Source of the DNA: Anisus vortex
Taxonomy: Eukaryota > Mollusca > Gastropoda > Planorbidae
Assembly: GCA_949126835.1 (NCBI GenBank)
Contig: OX421499.1
Coordinates: forward strand, 23,843,990-23,907,989
Direction of reading: 5' to 3'
DNA: 64,000 nucleotides
The position numbers and the translations under genes were made by a program. How positions within the stretch are numbered: position 1 is the first letter of the stretch; each line of letters opens with the position of its first letter. This document shows, one piece after another, positions 1 through 12,600 of the stretch. Under the pieces are notes generated by a model. It saw only the letters and a list, made by a program, of their open reading frames with translations. It was not told where the DNA came from and did not search any database.

Positions 1-1110
1 TAATGTCACAATACTAAATGAAAAGAAATTCTAGCATAAAAATCGACGCCGTATGACAAATACAGACTTGGCTGTACTCTCCCGCTGTGCAATGGCATGG
101 TTAACAAATTAATTCCTTACATATAATTGAAAAATCTATGATGAATATTTCAACATGGGTTGTTGAACTTTCCTCTTCCCTTCACCCTTTCGAAGATTCG
201 AGTAGAAATAAAGAACAAAATAGACAATCGTTGAAACTCATGAAGCGACAGTAACCGTAATTACGCTTATTTTTTAAAAGTGTAAAGATTCCATGGATTG
301 CTTCCCTTGCCTCAAACTCTTGACGATTAAACAAACAAAAAATGACCTATTTTTTTTGTCCAAATATTTATTACCAAACATATAAGACCTAGATCTATAA
401 ATACATACATGTATTACTCTTGCAGATATTGTTCGCCACGCTTGATGCTAAGAAATACAGGTTGTTACGTGATGAAAGGTGAGAAGTACTTCGTGAATAC
501 CGTTCATGTGTGTGTGGGTGTGTGTCTGGTTTGGCTCAATGTGTTCACGCCACAACATCTGTGTATGTGTGTATGTGTGTTTCTGATTATGTGTGCGCGT
601 ATGAGAGTGTGTAAATGCGTGACTGTTGACAACGCTGTATTAGTCTCCAAACATGTTTTCTTTATATTTCTTTTCTGATAAATTGATCTCGATCTGTCTT
701 TTTTTTTCTTGGATATTTCTATCTTGATATTAACTTTTTATGTTACTGACTTGATAAATTTGTCGTCTTGATATTTCTTTCTTGATTTTTTTTCTTAATA
801 TTACTTTCTTCATAATTATTTATTTATACTTTTTATTACATTTTTTATTTGACAATTTTATCCAAAAATTTCTTTCCTGGTATTCCTTTCTTGATATTTT
901 ATACTTGACATGCCATGGTGAATAGTCTTTTTTTATATTACTTTCTCGATATTTATTTATTGTCAAAGAATTATCTGGACTTACAATTAATAAGTGTCAT
1001 CAATAAGTAACATTTTGCAAAGCTTACATTTCAACATTTCAACTGTCATGTAACACGAAAACCGGACTTATACATACGACTTGGAGGGGGTGGGATAAAT
1101 ATAAATACCT
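1..1110. other. AT-rich flank with low-complexity tracts, no gene seen
   Basis: No exon-like stretch is convincing. At 500-620 there is TG-rich sequence. At 690-965 a degenerate, irregularly spaced T-rich motif (TTTCTTGATATT and variants) recurs about ten times, probably an old minisatellite. Confidence 0.5.
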
Positions 1111-1114
1111 CGGC

Positions 1115-1240
1115 TATTAGGGAGATTATGGGACCAGCACACTGCTCAACCGACATCTATCAGAACACTGTACATTCCTTACTTACCCAAAATAAATATC
1201 ACATTTAACGTCAGAGATTCGAATCCCAGTCAATGTGAAA
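1115..1240 (-). repeat. Highly degraded tRNA-derived SINE relic
   Basis: In reverse orientation it retains a SINE-like body (gaccagcacactgc, cttacttaccc) and a box-B-like gattcgaatcccag at 1218. It matches the better copies at 14866 and 20756 in order of motifs. Confidence 0.4.
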
Positions 1241-1498
1241 GTTAATACAATGTCAACATGATGAGCACACACTTATTTTATATCTTTTACTTCAAACAAT
1301 TCTTCTCACCTGATGATAAAGGTTATACATGTTATAGAAATTTAAAGAATAATTGTTGAATTTTTCAACATTTTCAACATCCTTTCAATGAGCGCTATGT
1401 AAGCTTTACCAATAACTAGATGTCTATTTCCTCCTTATTTTTTTAGATTTTCATTTCCTCTGTTTATCCCAATTGCTATTTGCGATATTTCTCTAGAT

Positions 1499-1680
1499 CA
1501 GGGGTCGGCAACATAAGACACGCGTGCCAGACTTGGCACGCATAGTGACGTTCAATGGCACACGGGGAGCCCTAAAATGACAATTCAAGTCTCTTCTACA
1601 AAAAAATAGCAAGATTACTTTTAGACTATTGGCACGTTGAATGAATTAGAAATCCTACTTTGGCACAATATTGTCAAAAG
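1499..1680. mobile_element. Non-autonomous hAT miniature element, right terminus eroded
   Basis: Starts with the hAT-type terminus caggggtcggcaac and has the same body as the copy at 15062 (gcacgcgtgccagacttgg near the left end; ggcacgttgaatgaattag near the right). The right terminal repeat is missing. The flanks ctctagat (1491-1498) and gtctagat (1682-1689) match 7 of 8 bases and probably are the target-site duplication. Confidence 0.7.
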
Positions 1681-2460
<780 letters not shown>

Positions 2461-3540
2461 ATTTTCTGTCTGTTTGTCTTTATATTCATGTATCATTTAC
2501 ACTCCGTCTATTCATTGTATTGAACCATCTTAAATCTATCTATCTATTAATAGATATATATCTATCCATCTATCTATCACTCTATCTATATGGCTGTATT
2601 TCTGCCTTTTTCTTCGTCTGTCTTTAAGTCTACTTGTCTACGCATACTTGTATCGTTTTTCCCCTCGTTCCCTTTTTCTCACTCTCTCTCTCTTTCTGTG
2701 TAAGTTATAGAGAAAAACTAGCTTTTTTGTATATGAAGAAAAAATTAATGGACGAAAACCTTATTCTTGATAAAGAAATAATAAGTGTTGATATAAAATC
2801 AAAAAATGATTTCCTGCTCTGAAAACTGAAATTTTGACTCAGTGAACAAATCCACTTAACTGATGAGTGTAGCAATTTTTTTTCTCAACATAGCCATTGC
2901 TAGACACATGAAATCTTAATGGACTGAGTTAGAAAAGAGATGATGGAACACATTTACCGAACACCGGATATTTCAAATAAAAACTAAGACAGTTTTTTTT
3001 TCATTGTATAAGTAGTATAGTTTAATTGTATTTGTAGTTATAATGAAACTAATCCCTGAAACGAGTATTAGTTAATAAAACTGAATGTTTCAAACTATAG
3101 GTTAGTAATGAACTATATTTGTTAATTAAACTATATGAATAGGCGTTGTCTGTGATGTGGCCATTTGAATGTGAACTATTTGTAGAATCATTCTTTGTTT
3201 ATTGTTCTGTATAAAATTTAGTCTTGTAGATGATACGGCCAAAACCCGAAGTAGGTTGAAGTTCGAAATGGCCAGCCAGTTCACAAACTGGCCGATACTT
3301 CGTGCTTCGAACGTAACACACAAAATCTCTGTATTTCAAAAGTTTATGAATTCAATGCTTTGTATCAGATGGAGTTTTAGCTCATGTTTGCATATAAAGG
3401 CCTACATTTATAAAATGCATGTTTCTGTCACTCTCAGATGTGCTTTAATACTTTGACTATTTTAAAGATTGACCAAATAGCACATACAATCTAACTCTTA
3501 CACTCTAAGACTAAACAGTTGTTCATAAATAAACATTAAG
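2461..3540. other. Non-coding AT-rich stretch before the gene
   Basis: No transposon, RNA gene or promoter element is recognised. The promoter and 5' UTR of the five-exon gene could lie here if ATG 3543 is the true start, but no TATA box or initiator stands out. Confidence 0.4.
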
Positions 3541-3542
3541 TC

Positions 3543-3665
3543 ATGATACAAAATGAATGTTTTCTTGAACAGTTTGGTGGTGTGCTATCCCAAGAGGTGC
3601 TTGTCCAGTTCGTCAATGAGAGAACAGGCTTGAACAGAGATCAGGACGGTTCCATGCTGGATGAT
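3543..3665 (+). CDS. Exon 1 (or first visible exon) of the five-exon gene
   Basis: Codes residues 1-41. The donor is gtgagt at 3666. The stretch FGGVLSQEVLVQFVNERTG is typical soluble-protein composition, unlike the flanking low-complexity AT-rich DNA. Two readings of the 5' edge are possible: translation start at ATG 3543, or a splice acceptor after AG 3572 with a modest pyrimidine tract. Both keep the same frame. The exon then ends at codon boundary GAT|gtgagt (phase 0). Confidence 0.72.
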
Positions 3666-6600
3666 GTGAGTTCCATTCTTTCATTCATTGTGTGCAAGTA
3701 AAGTATAAAAATTAATTAATCCCGTGGAACCGAATTGATCGATCGTGGCCACGGTATAAGTCGGTATACTATGGGGATTATGTACTGTACAAAAGCGGAG
3801 AAAAAATAATCCTGGTTTCGAACTCAGTTACTTCGGTACGCAAATCACCGTTGCTGCTGCTGCTCGATCACTGTTCCTCATCATTGCATGGAGGGCTGGC
3901 ATCTAAAAACATGGGGGTCATAAATGTGAACAGCTGGGAAGTATCCTATATAAAAATGTCCACCACAGTTTGTGGTATTATCTATTGAAATGGAAGTAAA
4001 ATAGATTAGTTAATAAGTAGCTAAATGTTTAAATTGACGAGTGGATCAATAGTTAAAAAAACCGACATTATAACTTAATAATAATAAAGATATTTGTATA
4101 GCGCTGCCAACTAACAGAATGTAAGCTAAGAGCGCATAATTTAGCCTAACATACAACTAAGAACACTGAAATAATCTCTAGGCTAAGACATATACAATTA
4201 ATCGATAGAAAAGTTTAAAATACTGTATATATTGACAATTTTGATGTAGTTGGACTATTTCGTACTGCGATCTGGACAGTTATGATGCGGATTTGGTATT
4301 TCAAACACACACACAATTAATTGCCTGCACAAGAATTTCAAAAATGTTTGCAGTATTAGAAAAAATTCTGCATTTAAACATTCTGCAACCACTTTACGTC
4401 AGAGAATTAATACAGTTCACGTCATAGCTCTCATAACATTGAGTATTTATTTACATAAATTGTTGACTTTAAAATTTGATTTAATTTTTTTTTTCTGTTT
4501 GGCAGGCGGGAAGGCTTCCTGAAGCAGACGATATTATCAGAAACAATGTTGAGGAACTGGTTGAAGGTCGTCCAGAAGGTGTGGTACGTGAATTTAAAAA
4601 AAAAAAAGTTATAATTTAATGAATTTTGCAGGACCAGGTGAATGATTTGTGGTAAATATTTTCTCCGAGCTCAGATCTTGGTGTGTTTACAAGATTGACT
4701 ACATTGACCTCCCTTTGAAATTTCGTTCGGAGCATGCGCAGTTCATTTTGTTTCGTTTTTTTTTAAAACAACTTATAAGTTTGTATAACAAGAAAGTAAC
4801 AAAAGACTATGAATGAATTTTATTTTAAACAAATAGTGAAAGTATCGAGATTCAAACATGAAGCTTCTTTCTTTCTTTGTGTGTGTGTGTGTATGCAAAT
4901 TACAGACACTACTTCTTAAATTACTGCTATCCGACGCTTTCTGTGGCCTTTACCCTTGCCATTAGAGTTTGGTTTTTAAATATATTTTCCTGGCTAGTTT
5001 AAGGTAACCCATTGATTGCCCGAATACCACTATAGAAGAAAGAAGATTTAAACGAAAGTTTCCCTCTTTAATTTTACTTTAAAATAAACGATTCCTATGA
5101 AAGAATATAAGGCCTAAGTTTATACAGATCGACGACAACAACACCCAAAAAAGAATATAGGGAATATTAAACAAGGGATGGATCTATACATGGACAAATT
5201 AAAAGCAAAGAAAGTTTACAAAAAGTGATTAGTAGTAATAGAGGGATTATTATGAATAATTTTCTGTGAGTTTTACTTCAAACATTTTTCAAATATTGAG
5301 TGATGTATTATGTACTTTTGTAGTACAGTTGAGCTCTCCGGATAAAGCGTCAACACTTTATACAGCTACATAAGAAACAGTTATACGTTGTCGGTTCAAT
5401 GAATAGTAAGCCTTGGCCTCGAACAACAAGCACAAATTGTGAAACAAGGAAATTTGAGCCTCCGACATAGTGATCGTTATTTTAAAAGGATAGTTTGAGT
5501 CGGTTCACTTGAGCTCAGAGTGAAATCTTGGCATTGTGCAACATGTGTCAAATAACTTTAGGTGAAAACACTCAATTATTATGAGCTAAAATTAGAAGTA
5601 TTTCATTCTTTTGTTTTTTTTAACTGTAGATATTTCAGAACTTCTTCTTTATTCCTATTGTACTAAGAACTGCAGTTGCCCAACCCAAATTGTCCCGAGT
5701 AATCTATTACTATACAGTGTATACTATTATAATATATACTCCATTATACTACAATCTACTATATTATTGCGTACAACATCTTATCTTATCTCTTATGTTA
5801 CAGACGCTCTTTCTTTAAAGAAGATTAGTGCGTTCCACAGTTATCACTAGTTGGAGTCAAATTTTGCATATTTGATAAGTGATTGTTTTAAGTAACCCAT
5901 TACATGCCCTGTTGTCACTCGTAAAGAAAGCAAATTTATATGAGTTTGTCATTGTCACTATGGACTATTAATAATGTGTCTTTCGGAATATTGTGCTCCA
6001 TTGTACTGTATTTCTAAATTAGCTGCCTAACGCTTATTATAATATAATAATTATAATAATTATCACTAATTGTCTTTTCAGCCGGTTCACATTAATTTGT
6101 ATAAATGATAATGGCCGTAGACTATTTATCTGAAGATTTCTCGAACCTTTTGCACTAAAACTTCGTGATTCTTATCTTGTGTTTGTTATAAACTTTATAA
6201 GTTGTGCTACATTCACACGGGTTCCATTCTACTCATTAATTAGCTTCTATATCCACAATTCTACTCATTTCTAATACACAATGTGTTATTATTTCCCACA
6301 GATTACAAAGATCAATCTCAACCAATTCACTGAAAATTCTAATTTTAGAATCTACGTCTTTATCTTGTTTTCATCTTCTAGTTGTTGTTTTATTTTTTTC
6401 ATTTTACAATGTCTGACAGTTCTGACAGAACATTGTCTAAATCCTAACATTGAAAAGAAACAAAATGTGTTGCAGTTAACACCATAGGATACATATTCAT
6501 CCTTAATTACTGTGAACACAGCAGAAAAATCAAAGTAAATTTTCGGAATGTAGTTCTCAAATATTTACACAATGTGGGGCAGGAGATTTACTGAAAAGTG

Positions 6601-9600
6601 TCGTTTAAAATTAACAAAAGTGTTTTTAAATAGGTTTAGTCTAAACGTTAACAACTTAATTTGGTCCTAATTGTACAGAATATTGATTGGAATTAGACAT
6701 ACGTTTGTGACTAATTGATAATAAGTATTATATAATAGCTCTTCCTTTAATGTTAAAACTCTAATAATTCTATTTGTATAGCACTGCCAAGAAACATAAT
6801 GTAAGCTTAGAGCGAATTTAACATTGAGCAACAATCAACTAAGAAATGGGATATAATTCTCTAGGCTAAAAAAAAATATAAAGCTAAATTAATAATTTAA
6901 AATCTACAAGCATAGGACAAAGCAAAAAAAAAAATGAAATAAAACGTTAACCGACCTTACATAAAAGTAAAAAAACAGTAGGGCTCTAAAGAATGTTTAA
7001 CGAAGGTAAATATTAAAATATTAAAATAATAATGTGTTTTCAAGTTCTTTTTAAAAGTGACGATGAAACTTGTTCGCCCGAGTTCGATGGGAAGTAGATT
7101 CCATACTTTCAGGCCAACGGTCATCAGAGAGAAACGGGGCACGTCCAGAAGCTAGGAGTCGGCAGAACGGAGGGAAACTTATAGTTTGATTACTTCCTTG
7201 TGATAGGACGGCATCTTATATATTACAGACGCTCCTTCTATAAAGAAGATTATTACGTCCTATGCTCATCTGTGGTCTGAGTCTAGTCTTGCATTTTTAT
7301 TCATGTTTTAAATTTTGTTAAGTTACGGGTTTTCCTGGTTTGTTTCTCGTTGTTATGAAGGAGGCACTGATGGTAAAGTATCGCCACTTTATATTCAATT
7401 CTGGCTCTCACAAGGAGCCAATGCTATGGTTGCCAACCTATTTTTGTTTTAATCCGAACCACTTAAGCAAAATTTTTATTTACGAGTAGCCTTTACATGT
7501 TCGTATCGCACCACTAAACTATACAATGTATATAAAATATTCGTGCAAAGCTATTTGAATGAATGTTATATACACATAACACCCTTTGTTCAAATTTATA
7601 GATTTTATTTTTTTAGTTCTATTTACACAAATAATTAATTACTTCCCGCAAAACTTTATATTATTTAACATACTTTTATTAAATAACATAGAAAGTTGAC
7701 AGGTTCTTCGCTCTCCTCTGTTTCTTCTGTATCGTTTTGTGTAACTTTCTCCCCACCCCTAAAGGTCGTCTGCTTTATCCCGCAGGGGGTTTGCGTGCAT
7801 CAGAGTGGGAATCCCTGCTCTATTTTATAATTTAAAAAAAAGTAAGTTAAAATTTTATGACAAGTAAGGCTCAATGTGGATAGGTAAGAATTCTTAGAAG
7901 ATTACCTCCACCCACATCCCTTCCCCGCCACCTCGTCCTCCTGGCCTGGCCAAATATTCCTATATCCTCCGTGAGTCCTGGTCATCAGCTAGAAAGTGGA
8001 ATAGTGGTGGTAGTGGTAGTAGTAGCCTGGCGCCTCATTAGTCTAACAACAGACGCCGTGACTAGTGATGGTTGGGGTGTTGATAGTTAACTACGTAACC
8101 AGGACATTCTATTCAAGATGATTGTGTGCCTATTGTAATACTCATTGGTATACGGATAAGAAAGAATGTGTTACAGCACAAAAACATACGCACAAACATA
8201 CATACACAAACATACACATACAAAGAAAGAAGAAGAAAACCCCTGTTTGAACCTTTGCGGAAGAAGATAAGTCTAATTACCTCCATTCGGTTTTATTTCA
8301 TTCTGGATAAAGAAACAAAGTCAGACGTGAGTTTTGTAGAGCAAAAAGAAGAGAGAGAAAATAAAGTGCATTGCATATGTCGGTAATTAATGGTTCCACC
8401 AAGCTAAAAGTACAAACCATAGTACTTACTAACTAGGGCAGTGGTTCTTAAAGTAGGGGCAAGCGACGCCATGTGCGTGTGTGGGGGGGGGGGGGGGCAA
8501 AAGCATTTTTACAAGGGTGCTTAGGATTATACCAAATATTTTAATTTTTTTTTCTCGCTATCGATTTAACTAGACAACTAGACATTCATTTAGGGAAGGG
8601 ATTTCCAACGGGAAAACTTACTTTAAAAAGAGGCTCCGCTGGTGACATACGGTTGGGAACCACTGCACTAGTATGTACTGTTAGTTTTGTTATATTTAGC
8701 ACCGTCAAATTTGACAGCGTTAGGATTGAGATCAAGAACTGAACTGCATACTGTAAACATGTCAAAGTAGATAATAGCAAACACTCTCTAATTCGCACTG
8801 ACTCTCTTTAGTTAGGTACCATCAAACTGACGTCAAAATTCGTGGTTGCCTATTTTCCTAATTGTTGAAGTTTATAACTTATTTCTACCGTGTTTGTCCT
8901 ATATTCCTAATTCTTGTAGTTTATACTTATTTGTACCGTGGTTGTCATATATTCCTAATTCTTGTAGTTTATACTTATTTGTACCGTGGTTGTCCCATAT
9001 TCCTAATTGTTGAAGTTTAAACTTATTTCTACCGTGGTTGTCCTATATTCCTAATTGTTGTAGTTCATACTTATTTCTATCGTGGTTGCCCTATATTCCT
9101 AATTGTTGAAGTTTATCATTATTTCTACCGTGGTTGTCCTATATTCCTAATTGTTGAAGTTTAAACTTATTTCTACCGTGGTTGTCCTATATTCCTAATT
9201 GTTGAAGTTTAAACTTATTTCTACCGTGGTTGTCCTATATTCCTAATTGTTGAAGTTTAAACTTATTTCTACTGTGGTTGTCCTATATTCCTAATTGTTG
9301 TAGTTCATACTTATTTCTATCGTGGTTGTCCTATATTCCTAATTGTTGAAGTTTAAACTTATTTCTACCGTGGTTGTCCTATATTCCTAATTGTTGAAGT
9401 TTAAACTTCTTTCTACCGTGGTTGTCCTATATTCCTAATTGTTGAAGTTTAAACTTATTTCTACCGTGGTTGTCCTATATTCCTAATTGTTGAAGTTTAA
9501 ACTTATTTCTACTGTGGTTGTCCTATATTCCTAATTGTTGTAGTTCATACTTATTTCTATCGTGGTTGTCCTATATTCCTAATTGTTGAAGTTTAAACTT

Positions 9601-12600
9601 ATTTCTACCTTGGTTGTCCTATATTCCTAATTGTTGAAGTTTAAACTTATTTCTACCGTGGTTGTCCTATATTCCTAATTGTTGAAGTTTAAACTTATTT
9701 CTACCGTGGTTGTCCTATATTCCTAATTGTTGAAGTTTAAACTTATTTCTACCGTGGTTGTCCTATATTCCTAATTGTTGAAGTTTAAACTTATTTCTAC
9801 CGTGGTTGTCCTATATTCCTAATTGTTGAAGTTTAAACTTATTTCTACTGTGGTTGTCCTATATTCCTAATTGTTGTAGTTCATACTTATTTCTATCGTG
9901 GTTGTCCTATATTCCTAATTGTTGAAGTTTAAACTTATTTCTACTGTGGTTGTCCTATATTCCTAATTGTTGAAGTTTAAACTTATTTCTACCGTGGTTG
10001 TCCTATATTCCTAATTGTTGAAGTTTAAACTTATTTCTACCGTGGTTGTCCTATATTCCTAATTGTTGAAGTTTAAACTTATTTCTACCGTGGTTGTCCT
10101 ATATTCCTAATTGTTGAAGTTTAAACTTATTTCTACTGTGGTTGTCCTATATTCCTAATTGTTGTAGTTCATACTTATTTCTATCGTGGTTGTCCTATAT
10201 TTCTAATTGTTGAAGTTTAAACTTATTTCTACTGTGGTTGTCCTATATTCCTAATTGTTGTAGTTCATACTTATTTCTATCGTGGTTGTCCTATATTCCT
10301 AATTGTTGAAGTTTAAACTTATTTCTACTGTGGTTGTCCTATATTCTTTGTTGCTACAGTTAATAATATTTTGTCTACAGCTTTTGCTGGTTACGGATGT
10401 TTATTTTATTTGTATATTGACCTAGTTTCAACACTCATTCTAACTTTATCAGTGGCCATTGCATAACGGTGGTCTATCGACAGCGAGCTGGTACTTTGTA
10501 CCACAAATCTCGGGTTTACATCTTTGTGAAGTCTAAGATTTGTTCCAGGAATCGCCTACCTAAGATGGTCACTTGACAGTTGTTAGTTGTTGGGGATTTG
10601 AGGCGGCTGGGCATTGTGCTGGCCGCATATCCCATTGTATACCTTGGTAACATAAGCTTACGAACACTGCTTTACTTTCTCTATGGATCAAACTTTTGGT
10701 CTGAAAATAATAGGCCTACCTACTTTAGGAAAAATCATTGATCTAATTAACTCGTGTCAACTTAATCATCAGTCATTGCTCTTATGTCTACAATCTTTTT
10801 GACTTTAATATCAGTCATTGCTTTTATGTCTACAATCTTTTTGACTTTAATATCAGTCATTGCTCTTATGTCTACAATCTTTTTGACTTTAATATCAGTC
10901 ATTGCTCTTATGTCTACAATCTTTTTGACTTTAATATCAGTCATTGCTCTTATGTCTACAATCTTTTTGACTTTAATATCAGTCATTGCTCTTATGTCTA
11001 CAATCTTTTTGACTTTAATATCAGTCATTGCTCTTATGTCTACAATCTTTTTGACTTTAATATCAGTCATTGCTCTTATGTCTACAATCTTTTTGACTTT
11101 AATATCAGTCATGGCGCTAATTTCTACAATAATTTTAACTTCAATATCAGACATGGCTCTTATTGTTTCTAACACTTAAAATCATTCTTTACCAATTTCG
11201 CTTATTGTACTTTATTATCGATTTAATTTAGTATCACTATACATTGCTATCACTGTATCTCTATATCACTGCATCACTATATCACTGTATCACAGTATTT
11301 AAAGAACCCAGTTGATGTCATTGTACAGCCATCAATCGTTGTATAACCAATCGTCAGCTGAATTATACAACATATTCAACAAAGTGCAAGGATAATCATA
11401 ATTCAATTCTGACATCGCAAAAGAGTGCGCCACAAATATATATATCATGTCATCGCGATGACGGCTGCGCAGAGTTTGACCCAATTTTCAAACCACCCTG
11501 CGCTTACGAGAGAGAAAGAAAAAGAATTTCAGAATCTAATAATTGAACGAGTGAGTTGTGGGAAAATGGCAAGGCGCTCAACTAGACAAGCTTCAGCTAT
11601 TTGTGTGTGTCTGTAATGACAAACGCTCTTTCTCTGAGCCACCGGTGACGACGGAGCGTGCCATGAACAAACAAGGCGTTGTTCTATATGACGTTGTTAC
11701 AAGACAGGGGGAAGAGAATGATGTTTATACACTTTGTGTTATCCGTATAACTGATAAACTAGGAAAAGGTGGGGGGGGGGGGGGGGGGGAGGAGGGGGGA
11801 TAATGCTGGGCGTTAGCTTGGCGTTATTACTTTTTAAACTGATAACACAGAAATATACGCTCAGTAACGTAGGCTTAAGCATAATATTCCAAGAAACCCT
11901 TACACAATATATAATAATCATGCTGTTTTCTTAAAGAAAACCACTAGAAAAAAATATTTTGTAATAAGAATAGGCTCATACGTTAAAAGAATTTTTTGAG
12001 AAAAAATGGGTTATGCTATATATGAAAACTTGATGAATTAAAAGTTCATTATAACGTTTAACTAAAAATCGCTTTAAAAATCTGCGAGTGAATTATATAA
12101 CATCCTAATGTTTGGTTTATAAGCTTATTACTTTATATATTTTCTGTTTATTTATATATATATAAGCTTAGTCTATTACTTTTAAAAATGTAAGAAAATC
12201 GTATATTATTATATTTTTGTACAACAGAGAAGGATTAAAGCAATGTGTGTTTTCAGCGTTATAAAGGGCTGATAATACGTGTTATAATTAATATGTAGTT
12301 TACAGCGGAGTAGCTATGAGAATAGAAAGTGGAGGGGAAGGAAAGGTACGATTTTCTAAAAGAAAATAAATAATAAGTCGAAACTTAAAAGTAGGCTATG
12401 TATTAATTATTATAATGCAAGTTTTATTCAACGATAGTTAGATAAAATATAGGCTATGTGTATATTTTTTTTAAAATTAATGTAATAATATTTGTAACAT
12501 TTTTGGGCTGGTAGGTGTCTACGTGAAGTTGTTCGTGCTTGCATGCGTTTAACCTAAGAGCATGTGTGTATGTGTGAGCTATTGTCTTAGTGGCAACCCT

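Noticed and set aside
8841..10348. CRISPR-like regular repeat array
   Set aside because: Units are contiguous without unique spacers, the genome is eukaryotic, and there are no cas genes.
10762..11175. 137-codon basic repeat protein on minus
   Set aside because: Explained by the 42-bp array; no start context, no flanking coding sequence. Kept only as a curiosity in the findings.
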